A stretch of DNA of 64,000 bases from UBA1479 sp002706405 (GTDB taxonomy: Bacteria > Pseudomonadota > Alphaproteobacteria > Rhodospirillales > Casp-alpha2). The stretch is taken from positions 1-64,000 of the forward strand of contig CAXATO010000016.1 of assembly GCA_963972255.1 (NCBI GenBank). The letters run 5' to 3'. Position 1 is the first letter of the stretch. Every line of letters starts with the position of its first letter. Position numbers and translations under genes: made by a program. This document shows, piece after piece, positions 54,786-64,000 of this stretch. The notes beneath the pieces were generated by a model that was not told the origin of the DNA, did no database searches, and saw only the letters and a program-made list of their open reading frames with translations.

Positions 54786-55661
54786 TTACCCCTTGTACAC
54801 CTTCATCATCGTTTCGCCGAGGGCCGCCGGTGAATCCGAAACATGAATCCCAGCAGCCTTCATCGCGTCGATCTTATCTTCCGCACCACCTTTACCGCCA
54901 GAGATAATCGCACCGGCGTGGCCCATTCGGCGGCCCGGAGGCGCCGTGCGGCCGGCGATGAAGCCGACCACGGGCTTCTTGGTGCCCGAGGCCTTGAGGA
55001 ATGCGGCCCCTTCTTCCTCGGCGGACCCGCCGATCTCACCGATCATCACGATTGCTTTAGTGGCGTCGTCTTCGACGAACATCTGCAGGCAATCGACGAA
55101 GTTGGTGCCGTTGATGGGGTCGCCGCCGATGCCGATACAGGTGGTCTGCCCCAAGCCCGGCTTGGTCGTCTGCGCCACGGCTTCGTAGGTCAGCGTGCCC
55201 GAGCGGGACACGATGCCGACCACGCCCGGCTTGTGGATATGGCCCGGCATGATGCCGATCTTGCATTCGCCCGGCGTGATGACGCCCGGGCAGTTCGGCC
55301 CGATCAGGCGGGTGCTGGACCCCTGCAGGGCGCGCTTCACCGCCAGCATGTCCTTCACGGGAATGCCTTCGGTGATGCAGATGACCAGCGGAATTTCCGC
55401 GGCGATGGCTTCCAGGATCGCGTCGGCCGCGAAGGGCGGCGGCACATAGATCACGGAGGCGTCGGCGCCGGTGGCCTCGCGGGCGTCCTTGACGGTGTCG
55501 AACACGGGCAGATCAAGATGCTTGGTGCCGCCCTTGCCCGGCGTCACGCCGCCGACCATGTTGGTGCCGTAGGCGATCGCCTGTTCGGAATGGAAGGTGC
55601 CTTGCGCACCCGTGAAGCCCTGGCAGATGACCCGGGTGTTCTTGTTGACCAGAACCGACAT
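54786..55661 (-). CDS. sucD: Succinyl-CoA synthetase alpha subunit
   Basis: A 291-residue subunit that carries the phosphohistidine intermediate (His in RRMGHAGAI) and the CoA-binding Rossmann domain (QGFTGAQGTFHSEQAI). It forms ATP or GTP from succinyl-CoA with SucC. It starts three bases after the sucC stop at 55664. Confidence 0.98.
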   Translation of the reverse strand: MSVLVNKNTRVICQGFTGAQGTFHSEQAIAYGTNMVGGVTPGKGGTKHLDLPVFDTVKDAREATGADASVIYVPPPFAADAILEAIAAEIPLVICITEGIPVKDMLAVKRALQGSSTRLIGPNCPGVITPGECKIGIMPGHIHKPGVVGIVSRSGTLTYEAVAQTTKPGLGQTTCIGIGGDPINGTNFVDCLQMFVEDDATKAIVMIGEIGGSAEEEGAAFLKASGTKKPVVGFIAGRTAPPGRRMGHAGAIISGGKGGAEDKIDAMKAAGIHVSDSPAALGETMMKVYKG

Positions 55662-55663
55662 GA

Positions 55664-56860
<1,197 letters not shown>

Positions 56861-56901
56861 TGCGTCCCCTCAAACTCCCAACTCTGCTGGTTAAGTTTCC
56901 C

Positions 56902-56937
56902 GAAAAACCGGCCCGCGCCCGGGGGACGGGCGCGGGC
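56902..56937 (-). terminator. Terminator-like hairpin between mdh and sucC
   Basis: gcccgcgccc (56911-56920) pairs with gggcgcgggc (56928-56937), a 10-bp GC stem. On the minus strand it is followed by cgg and TTTTT (56907-56903). It could stop most transcripts after mdh, with read-through into sucC. Confidence 0.7.
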
Positions 56938-56949
56938 GGTCGCTCACGA

Positions 56950-58032
56950 CTACTGCTTGGCTGCCGGCTTTGCCGCGGCTTTCTTCGCCGGGGCCTTACG
57001 GGTCGCCGGCTTCTTGGCCGACGCCTTCTTGGCGGCAGGCTTTTTCTTGGCAGGCGCCTTCTTGGCGGCGGCAGCGGCCTTCTTCATCAGGCGCTGGGTC
57101 ACGGTAACCAGGCCCTTCACGGCCGCGACGGACTGCTTGAACATGGCTTTCTCGTCGGCATCCAACTGAATCTCGACGATGCGCTCGACGCCGCGGGCGC
57201 CGATCACCGTCGGCACGCCGACGTACATGCCCTTGACCCCGTATTCGCCCGACAGATAGGCGGCGCAGGGCAGGACGCGCTTTTTGTCCTTCAGGTAGCT
57301 TTCCGCCATCTGGATGGCGGAAGAGGCCGGCGCGTAGAACGCGGAGCCGGTCTTCAGGAGCGCGACGATCTCGCCGCCGCCCATGCGGGTGCGCTGGACG
57401 ATGGCGTCGATCTTTTCCTGGGTCGTCCACTTCATCTTGATCAGGTCGGGCACGGGAATGCCGGCGACCGTGGAATAGCGGACCGACGGCACCATGGTGT
57501 CGCCGTGGCCGCCGAGCACGAAGGCGGTGACGTCTTCGACGGAAACTTTGAATTCTTCGGCCAGGAAGGTGCGGAAGCGCGCACTGTCGAGAACGCCGGC
57601 CATGCCGACGACCTTGCGGTGGGGCAGGCCGGAAGCATCGCGCAGCACCTGAACCATGGCGTCGAGCGGGTTGGTGATGCAGATCACGAAGGCGTTCGGC
57701 GCGTACTTCTTGATGCCCGCACCCACGGACTGCATGACCGAGGTGTTGATGCCGATCAGATCGTCGCGGCTCATGCCCGGCTTGCGGGCGACGCCGGCGG
57801 TGACGATGCAGACGTCGGCGCCGCGGATGGCGGCGTAGCTGTTCGCGCCCTTCATGTTGGAATCAAAGCCTTCGACGGGGCCCGATTCTGCAATGTCCAG
57901 GGCCTTGCCCTGGGGAATGCCGTCGACGATGTCGAAAAGCACTACGTCGCCCAGTTCCTTGAGGCCGACCAGATGGGCCAGCGTGCCCCCGATGTTACCG
58001 GCGCCGATGAGCGCGATTTTGTTGCGTGCCAT
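56950..58032 (-). CDS. mdh: Malate dehydrogenase with lysine-rich C-terminal tail
   Basis: A 360-residue lactate/malate dehydrogenase-type MDH. The NAD motif is GAGNIGGTLAHLVG, with the substrate region TAGVARKPGMSRDDL (malate-type Arg) and the catalytic His in VLGGHGDTMVP. Core MDH ends at about residue 316. The last 44 residues are a repetitive Lys/Ala/Pro tail (KKAPAKKKPAAKKASAKKP and more), about 132 coding bases (56953-57084), looking like a histone H1 tail. Family length is normally about 320. It is the first gene of the mdh-sucCDAB-lpd block. Confidence 0.95.
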   Translation of the reverse strand: MARNKIALIGAGNIGGTLAHLVGLKELGDVVLFDIVDGIPQGKALDIAESGPVEGFDSNMKGANSYAAIRGADVCIVTAGVARKPGMSRDDLIGINTSVMQSVGAGIKKYAPNAFVICITNPLDAMVQVLRDASGLPHRKVVGMAGVLDSARFRTFLAEEFKVSVEDVTAFVLGGHGDTMVPSVRYSTVAGIPVPDLIKMKWTTQEKIDAIVQRTRMGGGEIVALLKTGSAFYAPASSAIQMAESYLKDKKRVLPCAAYLSGEYGVKGMYVGVPTVIGARGVERIVEIQLDADEKAMFKQSVAAVKGLVTVTQRLMKKAAAAAKKAPAKKKPAAKKASAKKPATRKAPAKKAAAKPAAKQ

Positions 58033-58332
58033 TTTAATATCCCTTGCCGCGAGTCGTTTGTGGTGATGCGAATTCCCGGAGTCCGGATCAGGACAGCGGG
58101 ATCGGTCCCGGAAGTCCCAAGAACCCCAAGAATCTCAAACTGTTCGTAGCGCGAAACGATCCCCAGGGCAACCGAGACGGGCTGCCCGCCCCTTGGTGTC
58201 ACAATCTGGTATACAATATCCCACAGAGATTTCCTCTCGGCAACCCCGTTCCCGCCGGGTGATGAAAAAATTCCGTGCCCGTCAGGCGTTCCGGCGATGC
58301 GCCGCGGACGGCTCCGGCGCTATAGTCGCCCC
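58033..58332. promoter_or_regulatory. Divergent region mdh / methyltransferase
   Basis: 300 bases without a gene. On the minus strand TTGCCG (58243-58238), a 17-base spacer and GATATT (58220-58215) form a possible mdh promoter with a 175-base leader. The leader contains the tandem motif TTCTTGGG-G-TTCTTGGG (58132-58116). An aaggg site precedes the mdh ATG. Confidence 0.45.
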
Positions 58333-59139
58333 ATGAGCGACACCGCGTCACCGGACAACACGGCCCGCTTCACGGGCCTGGCCGAAACCTATGAAAAATA
58401 CCGCCCGAGCTACCCGTCCGAAGCCCTCGCGGCGGTACGCGCTTATTGGGCGGAAACGCCCGGCGCGCCGCGCCTGTTGGCCGATATCGGCGGCGGCACG
58501 GGGATTTCGACCCGGGCCATGATGGCGGCATTGGGCGGGGACGGCGGCCAAGCCTGGACCGCCCGGGTGGTCGAGCCCAACGACGACATGCGGGCCCAGG
58601 CGGAAGCGGCGCTTGCCGACCGGCCGGACGTTTCCGTGGTCAAGGGAGAGGCCGAGGCCCTGCCGTGCGACGATGCCGAGGTCGGCCTTCTAATGGCGGC
58701 CCAGGCGGCCCATTGGTTCGACCGGCCCCGGTTCTATGCCGATGCGGCACGGGCCCTGGCGCCCGGTGGGACGATGGTGATCCTCTACAACAACCGCGAT
58801 CTTTATGACGACCCATTGATGGCGGCGTTCGAGGCGGAACTGGAAACGGCGATCGACGGCTATTCGCGCACCTACCGCAGCTGGGATCTGATGGGGGAGT
58901 TGCAGGCGCTGGATTGGGCCCGGGACGTGACCGAAATCGTCCATCCCTGGACCTGGCGCCTGACGCCGGACGGCTTCGCCGGGCTCATGCTGTCGCGCTC
59001 CAAGATGGCGCCGTACAAAGAAGCCCTTGGCGAGGACGGGGCCCGCGCGGCGATCCGCGATCTTGCCGGCCGCTTCGCCGATGCCGAGGGCATGGTCGGC
59101 GTGCCTTACAAAACCCAGGCGGCCTGCGTCCGGCGCTGA
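58333..59139 (+). CDS. Class I SAM-dependent methyltransferase
   Basis: A 268-residue methyltransferase. Motif I, binding SAM, reads LADIGGGTGISTRAM near residue 55; the acidic motif II is VEPNDDM; and motif III is MAAQAAHWFDRPRF. The family is Methyltransf_11/25, which acts on small molecules or lipids. It is the only plus-strand gene here, divergent from mdh, with no clear partner. The start is ATG 58333; there is no strong Shine-Dalgarno. Confidence 0.85.
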   Translation: MSDTASPDNTARFTGLAETYEKYRPSYPSEALAAVRAYWAETPGAPRLLADIGGGTGISTRAMMAALGGDGGQAWTARVVEPNDDMRAQAEAALADRPDVSVVKGEAEALPCDDAEVGLLMAAQAAHWFDRPRFYADAARALAPGGTMVILYNNRDLYDDPLMAAFEAELETAIDGYSRTYRSWDLMGELQALDWARDVTEIVHPWTWRLTPDGFAGLMLSRSKMAPYKEALGEDGARAAIRDLAGRFADAEGMVGVPYKTQAACVRR

Positions 59140-59145
59140 TCGGAA

Positions 59146-59994
59146 TTATTCGGCGAGATCGAGGCCGATATCGACGGCAGGGGCGCTCTGCGTGATGCCG
59201 CCGACGGAGATATAATTCACCCCCGTCTCGGCGATGACGCGGATGCTGTCGAGCTTGACGCCGCCCGAGGCCTCAAGCGGCACGCGCCCGGCGACCCAGG
59301 CCACGGCCTCGCGCAGGACGGGCGGCGGCATGTTGTCGAGCAACAGCGAGTCCGCACCCGCGTCGACCGCTTCGCGGACCTGGTCCAGGGTGTCGCATTC
59401 GCAGCGCACCTCGAGCCCCGTATTCGCCGCCTTGGCCCGGGTCACGGCTTCGCCGACCGAGCCGCCGCAGACCGCGACATGGTTGTCCTTGATCAGGATG
59501 CCGTCATCCAGGCGCATGCGGTGATTGGTGCCGCCGCCGGCGCGCACCGCGTATTTCGACAGGCCGCGCAGGCCGGGAATGGTTTTCCGCGTATCCAGCA
59601 GGATGGCCCCGGTGCCGTCGATGGCGTCCACGTACTGGCGGGTCAACGTGGCGATGCCGGACAGCTTCTGCAGCAGGTTCAGGGCCGTGCGTTCCGCCGA
59701 CAGCAAGCCCTGCGCCGTGCCGGTGAGGCGCGCCAGATGCGTGCCTTTGGCGACGCGGTCGCCGTCGGTCACGAAGACCTCGACCACGGCGTCGGGGGCG
59801 AGGCGGCGGAACACATCGAGCGCCACGGGCATGCCGCAGACGACGATGTCCTGGCGGGTGTTGAGGTCGAGGGTCAGCTGCGTGTCGGCCGGCACCGTGG
59901 CGCGGGTCGTAACGTCGCCTTGGCCGATGTCCTCGGTCAGCGCGGCATCGACGACAGCCTTGATGTCGGCCGGATCAGGGGGCGCGAATGTCAT
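59146..59994 (-). CDS. nadC: Nicotinate-nucleotide diphosphorylase (quinolinate phosphoribosyltransferase)
   Basis: A 282-residue enzyme that makes nicotinate mononucleotide from quinolinate and PRPP. Family motifs are LTEDIGQGDVTT, SAERTALNLLQKLSGIAT, LDTRKTIPGLRGLSKYAVRAGGGTNHR-type region and ASGGVKLDSIR. The start is ATG 59994; 17 bases separate it from nadA. Confidence 0.95.
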   Translation of the reverse strand: MTFAPPDPADIKAVVDAALTEDIGQGDVTTRATVPADTQLTLDLNTRQDIVVCGMPVALDVFRRLAPDAVVEVFVTDGDRVAKGTHLARLTGTAQGLLSAERTALNLLQKLSGIATLTRQYVDAIDGTGAILLDTRKTIPGLRGLSKYAVRAGGGTNHRMRLDDGILIKDNHVAVCGGSVGEAVTRAKAANTGLEVRCECDTLDQVREAVDAGADSLLLDNMPPPVLREAVAWVAGRVPLEASGGVKLDSIRVIAETGVNYISVGGITQSAPAVDIGLDLAE

Positions 59995-60011
59995 GGATAT
60001 GGGGTCGGGGA

Positions 60012-61076
60012 TCAGGCCGCGGCCTTGGACCCGCCTTTGCCTTTGCCGGTTTGACCCTTGGCCGGCGGCGACATCTCCAGCATCTTTTCGAGCGGCTGCA
60101 ATGCCCGCAGACGCAGGTCTTCGTTGATTTCGACCCGCGGCGCCTCGTTGACCATGGACAGGTACAGCTTCTCCAGGGTGTTCAGCTCCATATAGGGGCA
60201 GTTGGCGCAGTTGCAGGTGCCGTCCGCACCGGGCGCGGCCAGGAAGGTCTTGTTGGGCGCGGACTTCTGCATCTGGTGGAAGATGTGCTGTTCCGTGGCG
60301 ACGATCACCGTATCGGCGGGATGGTCGACCACGAAATCGAGGATCGAGCGGGTCGAGCCGACATGGTCCGCATGCTTGAGGATGCCCTCGTGACATTCCG
60401 GATGGGCGGCGACGGGGGCGTCCGGATGGCGCGCCTTCAGCTTGACCAGTTCCCGTTCCGAGAACATGTCGTGGACGACGCAGGCGCCGTTCCAGAAGAT
60501 CATGTCGCGGCCGGTCTGGCGCTGGATGTAGGACCCCAGATGCTTGTCCGGCGCGAACAGGATCGGCCGGTCGGCCGGCAGGTTGCGCACGATGTGCTCG
60601 GCGTTGGACGAGGTCACGATGACGTCCGACAGAGCCTTCACCCGGGCCGACGAATTGATATAGGTGACCACGATGTGGTCGGGGTGCTGGGCGACGAATT
60701 TGGCGAAGTCGTCCGGCGGGCAGCTTTCCTCGAGCGAGCAGCCGGCTTCCATGTCCGGCAGCACGACGGTCTTGGTCGGGCTCAGGATCTTCGCGACCTC
60801 GGCCATGAAGCGCACGCCGCAGAATACGATCATGTCGGCTTCCGTGGCGGCGGCCTTGCGCGACAGGTCGAGCGAGTCACCAACGAAATCCGCCAGATCC
60901 TGAATTTCCGGGTCCTGGTAGTAATGGGCCAGGATAACGGCGTTCTTTTCCTTGCGCAGGCGGTCGATCTCCGCCCACAGGTCGATGCTCGGGTCGACAT
61001 CCGTCCACGAGGTGGCCTCGGGGCCCGCCGGAATCACCGTATCGGGCACGATCAATGGGGTCATATCGGCGGCCAT
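60012..61076 (-). CDS. nadA: Quinolinate synthase
   Basis: A 354-residue [4Fe-4S] enzyme that condenses iminoaspartate with dihydroxyacetone phosphate. Cluster cysteine candidates are in the VFCGVRFMAE, NGACVVHD and GTCNCANCPYME regions. The N-terminus ILAHYYQDPEIQD is typical. The last 19 or so residues are a Lys/Gly tail (AKGQTGKGKGGSKAAA). I use ATG 61076 because aaggag lies 10 bases upstream. No nadB follows; nadA and nadC are adjacent. Confidence 0.95.
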   Translation of the reverse strand: MAADMTPLIVPDTVIPAGPEATSWTDVDPSIDLWAEIDRLRKEKNAVILAHYYQDPEIQDLADFVGDSLDLSRKAAATEADMIVFCGVRFMAEVAKILSPTKTVVLPDMEAGCSLEESCPPDDFAKFVAQHPDHIVVTYINSSARVKALSDVIVTSSNAEHIVRNLPADRPILFAPDKHLGSYIQRQTGRDMIFWNGACVVHDMFSERELVKLKARHPDAPVAAHPECHEGILKHADHVGSTRSILDFVVDHPADTVIVATEQHIFHQMQKSAPNKTFLAAPGADGTCNCANCPYMELNTLEKLYLSMVNEAPRVEINEDLRLRALQPLEKMLEMSPPAKGQTGKGKGGSKAAA

Positions 61077-61151
61077 TGCCTGAAAGCTCCTTGAAACGTC
61101 TTCCCCCAACCGACGGCATTGGGCCAGTCTTGGAGGGTGTCTCCAGGCCCT

Positions 61152-61183
61152 AATATAGGACCAGAACTTAAGAAAACCAGAAC
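61152..61183 (-). promoter_or_regulatory. nadA promoter with direct repeats
   Basis: On the minus strand a TATATT -10 (61157-61152). Two direct copies of GTTCTGG (61183-61177 and 61167-61161), 16 bases apart, cover the -35 region. They look like a repressor site for NAD control. Confidence 0.45.
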
Positions 61184-61255
61184 AAGGTTCCGGGTCAATC
61201 CGAATTTTTTTGTCTCATAACACCTGTGCCTGGGGGGCACGGGCGGTAATTCCCG

Positions 61256-62398
61256 CTATGCGGCGGCGCCGTGGGGCTGGGCAATGTACTCGGGAGACTG
61301 CATTTCGATCAGCCGCGAGACCGTGCGTTCGAACTCGAATGCGCCGTCGCCTTGCGTGTAAAGTTCCGTCGGCGCCGCGTCGGCGGCGCAGATGAAATTG
61401 ACGCGCGCGTCGTACAGCGCATCGATCAGGGTCACGAAGCGCTTGGCCTGATCCCGCTTGTCCGGGCCCAGCTTGGGCACGCCGTTCATCACCACGGAAT
61501 GGAATTTCTCGGCGATCGCCAGATAGTCGCCGGCGCCCAGGGGCCGTGCACACAGGTCGGCAAAGGTCGTGAAGGCGACGCCTTCGGCGGCCAAGGGTAT
61601 GTCGATGGACCGGCCGTTGACGGCAAGCGTCACCGCGCGCGGCTCCATGCCCACGGTCAGGTCGCGAAAGGCCTGTTCCAGTTTCCTGTCCGCCTCGGCC
61701 GAATTGGGGGTGATGTAGATATCCAGTTCCTGCAGCCGCTGCAGGCGGTAGTCGGTGCCGGAATCCAGTTCGATGACCTCCATCTTTTCAATGAAGGTGT
61801 CGATGAAGGGCACGAACCGTTCGCGCTGAAGGCCGTCCTTGTACAGGTCCCGGGGATGCCGGTTCGAGGTGGCGACGATGACCACGCCCTGTTCGAACAG
61901 GGTTTCGAACAGGCGGCCGAGGATCATGGCGTCGGCGATGTCGGTGACGTGGAATTCGTCGAAGGCCAGCAGCCAGGCCTGGTCGACGATGACCCGCGCC
62001 AGCGCCGGCAGGGGGTCTTTTTCCTCGCCGACCTTGCCCGCCTTCTGGGCTTCCCGGAAGGCGTGGATGCGGCGATGGACTTCCTGCATGAAGGCATGAA
62101 AATGAACATGCTTCTTGGCCTCGATGGGGGTGTGTTCGAAGAACAGGTCCATCAGCATGGTCTTGCCGCGCCCGACGCCGCCCCACATGTAGATGCCTTT
62201 CGGCGCGGGCTGCTTGCGCCCACCCAAGCCGAGACGCGCCGCCCAGCCCGACCGGCCCATCTGGTTGCCGTAGCCTTGCAGCCGTTCGGACAGGTCCTGC
62301 AGACGCTGGATGGCATGTGCCTGGGCGGGGTCGGGGCGGACGTCGCCGTTCTTGATCAGCGCGTCATAGGCTTCCTGCGGGGTGCGGATGATCGACAC
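61256..62398 (-). CDS. zapE: Cell division ATPase ZapE (AFG1-like)
   Basis: A 380-residue AAA-type P-loop ATPase. Walker A is GGVGRGKTML at about residue 75, Walker B reads LLAFDEFHVTD, and VATSNRHPRDLYKDGLQRERF is the family sensor region. In E. coli ZapE acts at the division site; mitochondrial AFG1 relatives act in respiratory-complex quality control. It starts at GTG 62398. It is downstream of the SAF-domain oxidoreductase gene, 39 bases apart. Confidence 0.93.
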   Translation of the reverse strand: MSIIRTPQEAYDALIKNGDVRPDPAQAHAIQRLQDLSERLQGYGNQMGRSGWAARLGLGGRKQPAPKGIYMWGGVGRGKTMLMDLFFEHTPIEAKKHVHFHAFMQEVHRRIHAFREAQKAGKVGEEKDPLPALARVIVDQAWLLAFDEFHVTDIADAMILGRLFETLFEQGVVIVATSNRHPRDLYKDGLQRERFVPFIDTFIEKMEVIELDSGTDYRLQRLQELDIYITPNSAEADRKLEQAFRDLTVGMEPRAVTLAVNGRSIDIPLAAEGVAFTTFADLCARPLGAGDYLAIAEKFHSVVMNGVPKLGPDKRDQAKRFVTLIDALYDARVNFICAADAAPTELYTQGDGAFEFERTVSRLIEMQSPEYIAQPHGAAA

Positions 62399-62437
62399 CT
62401 GCGGTCACCTTTCTTGTCTTTGGAGATCGTGCAGGGG

Positions 62438-63889
62438 TCAGTTCCTTGCCGCGGCAACCGGGTTGTCTTTGGGTTTGGCGGGGCCGGATGCGGCCGTGCC
62501 CGTGGCGGCGCCGGCCGCGGGCGGCGGCGTCCCAGTCCCGGCCTTCGGCGCGGGGCCGAACAGGGTCTCCATCTCGCGGCGGAACTGATAGGTGGCGTCC
62601 GTCCGGTCCTGGTCCACGTCGTCCCAGGTGACGATGGCGCCCTGTTTGATGGGGCGTTTCAACTTTACCTTCTGCGCCAGCCCGATGGGCAGGGCCTTGG
62701 TGCGCAGGCTGTCGGCGGCGGGCATCAGCTTGCCCCAGACGGTAAATCCGCCTTCGCCGTCCAGTTCTTCCCCGGCGCGTAGGTCGCGCTTGGCACAGGC
62801 GGCGACATCGCCGACGAACTGGGTCGATGCCCCCGTCGGCTGTTTCAAGATTGCCGCATAGGCCACGGACACGCCCAGTTCCAGGCCGATCAGATGATAG
62901 GGCCGCCACAGGGCGGAATAGCCGCCGCCGGCGTCGGTGATCATGCCGTAGTCGGAAAAGCAGCGTTTGACGTAATCGGTGGGGGCCTCGAACACCACGT
63001 AGACGCCCCAGCGCAGGTCGTTCTCCAGGTCTTCGCCTGACCGTTCGCGGCTTGAAATCACCTCGACCTGGCCCTTGTGGTGCAACTGACCGCCAGCCTC
63101 TTTCGGAATAAGGGTCGAGGCCAGCTCATCCACCGGCACGGCCGGGAAGTCGAGCCCGTGGGGGGCCGGCGTCAGGCCCGTGGCATTGGCGACGGCGGCC
63201 ATTTCGATGCCCGACTTGGTGCCGTCGAGGAAGGAATTGAACATCTTGGCGTTCATGCCGCTTTCCTTGGCGCGCTCGGCGGTCAGCCCGTAATGGGACC
63301 ACACCGTGTCCGGTGTCGAGGCGTGGAATTCCGGCATGTAAAGGGTGCCCTTGCCGGCGGCGACGACCTCAAGCCCGATGGTACGGGCCCAGTCCACCTG
63401 CTGGCAGATCAGCGACGGCTGGTCGCCGTAGGCCATGGAATAGACGACCTCCATCTCGGCCGCCTTCTTGGCCAGCAGTGGGCCGGCCAGAACATCGGCT
63501 TCGACATTGACCATGACCACGTGGCGGCCGCGATTGAACGCGGCGAGCGCATGCTTGATGCCGACCTCGGGAATGCCCGTGGCCTCGACGACGACTTCCA
63601 GGCCGCCGTGTTCGATCAGCGACAGGGCGTCGTCGGTGACGAAGGTCATGCCCTTGTTGAGCGCCTTGGCGGCGGAATGGCGGGTGATTCGTTCCTTCGG
63701 CCAGCCCGTGTTCAACAGCGCCTTTTCCGCCGTCGCGGGGTTCAGGTCGGCGACGCCGACGACATGAAAGCCCGGATGATGCAGGGCCTGGCTCAGGAAC
63801 ATGGAGCCGAACTTGCCCGCGCCGATGACGCCGACGCGCACGGGATTTCCTGAATCGGCACGGGCGTGCAGAAGCGAATTAAGGTTCAT
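62438..63889 (-). CDS. Homoserine dehydrogenase-like oxidoreductase with C-terminal SAF domain
   Basis: A 483-residue protein. An N-terminal NAD(P)-binding Rossmann fold (VGVIGAGKFGSMFLSQAL near residue 18) and homoserine-dehydrogenase-like domain (about 15-330) are followed by a SAF/antifreeze-like domain (about 360-430). The C-terminal tail (about 450-483) is Pro/Ala/Gly/Thr-rich and low complexity. This is the predicted-homoserine-dehydrogenase-with-SAF family (COG4091 type); its substrate is unknown and may be a sugar acid or amino acid aldehyde. The gene before it lies beyond the right edge. Confidence 0.8.
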   Translation of the reverse strand: MNLNSLLHARADSGNPVRVGVIGAGKFGSMFLSQALHHPGFHVVGVADLNPATAEKALLNTGWPKERITRHSAAKALNKGMTFVTDDALSLIEHGGLEVVVEATGIPEVGIKHALAAFNRGRHVVMVNVEADVLAGPLLAKKAAEMEVVYSMAYGDQPSLICQQVDWARTIGLEVVAAGKGTLYMPEFHASTPDTVWSHYGLTAERAKESGMNAKMFNSFLDGTKSGIEMAAVANATGLTPAPHGLDFPAVPVDELASTLIPKEAGGQLHHKGQVEVISSRERSGEDLENDLRWGVYVVFEAPTDYVKRCFSDYGMITDAGGGYSALWRPYHLIGLELGVSVAYAAILKQPTGASTQFVGDVAACAKRDLRAGEELDGEGGFTVWGKLMPAADSLRTKALPIGLAQKVKLKRPIKQGAIVTWDDVDQDRTDATYQFRREMETLFGPAPKAGTGTPPPAAGAATGTAASGPAKPKDNPVAAARN

Positions 63890-63904
63890 CCGTTCCCTTT
63901 CCCA

Positions 63905-63923
63905 GGGTCCGCTTGCCGGACCC
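63905..63923. other. Hairpin in the right-edge upstream region
   Basis: gggtccg (63905-63911) and cggaccc (63917-63923) form a 7-bp stem. cccagg occurs three times nearby (63901, 63928 and 63942). On the minus strand this sits 15 bases before the oxidoreductase start. I see no gene in 63890-64000. Confidence 0.35.
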
Positions 63924-64000
63924 GTTCCCAGGCACCACTTCCCAGGTTGGCGGCCGGGCCCTTGGTGCGGCTGGGCGCGGCGCGTCCCCCGGCGTTCACG

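Noticed and set aside
52701..54833. Long open frame opposite sucA
   Set aside because: Antisense shadow of sucA without its own motifs; no ribosome site at its start.
61161..61183. LexA box upstream of nadA
   Set aside because: The direct GTTC copies are separated by 12 bases rather than the 7 of alphaproteobacterial LexA boxes.

Overview
The window is high-GC DNA (by eye well over 60 percent), densely coding, from the chromosome of an alphaproteobacterium, most likely in or near the Rhodospirillales. The evidence is the gene orders: mdh-sucC-sucD-sucA-sucB-lpd, atpHAGDC next to priA, DUF484-xerC, argD-argF-hslO, and Lrp / trxB / LsrB(VtlR)-type LysR. The sortase plus VIT/vWA target pair fits a marine or aquatic proteobacterium. 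Almost every gene is a core or conserved accessory gene. I see no prophage, insertion sequence, CRISPR array, rRNA or tRNA.

Layout. 1-8 kb: a PagL-type lipid A deacylase, a TPR/glycosyltransferase-like protein, ArsC, an MscS channel, an unrecognised secreted protein, and a three-gene operon (retropepsin-like protease, inactive transglutaminase with a 7TM region, RimK-like ligase). 8-15 kb: recX, an orphan ABC-2 permease, argD-argF-GNAT-hslO behind a strong promoter and attenuator-like leader, a lipoprotein and a LysE exporter. 15-19 kb: PepSY / cytochrome b561 / membrane-anchored LuxR operon, trkH, folE, apaG. 19.5-24.6 kb: a divergent EF-G paralogue, a candidate noncoding RNA, an LsrB/VtlR-type LysR gene, trxB and an Lrp gene. 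24.6-29 kb: enolase-superfamily enzyme, Sel1 protein, aspartate transaminase, metY. 29-36 kb: sortase target and sortase, an adenylosuccinate-lyase-family enzyme, uvrB. 36-48 kb: sixA with a tiny membrane protein, the F1 ATP synthase operon, priA, DUF484-xerC, two transporters. 48-58 kb: the TCA operon reading leftward from mdh to lpd. 58-64 kb: a methyltransferase, nadC, nadA, zapE and a SAF-domain oxidoreductase.

How the genes work together. The mdh-suc-lpd block gives most of the lower TCA cycle (2-oxoglutarate to succinate, malate to oxaloacetate) and the atp operon gives the F1 part of ATP synthase. Hairpins between mdh and sucC and between sucD and sucA probably set relative expression. 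Several enzymes here (Mdh, SucA, NadA, UvrB) carry basic Lys/Ala/Pro- or Lys/Arg/Gly-rich C-terminal tails that their families normally lack.

The most interesting region is the roughly 390-base gap between the EF-G paralogue and the LysR gene. On the minus strand it reads as a roughly 195-nt RNA with an intrinsic terminator, a -10 element, and five CUCCC or CCUCCC (anti-Shine-Dalgarno) motifs, most of them in hairpin loops. Upstream of its promoter lie two related T-N11-A boxes of the LysR type. In Brucella and Agrobacterium the VtlR/LsrB regulators control AbcR small RNAs that use CUCCCA-type motifs, so this looks like a regulator plus small-RNA module that standard annotation would miss.
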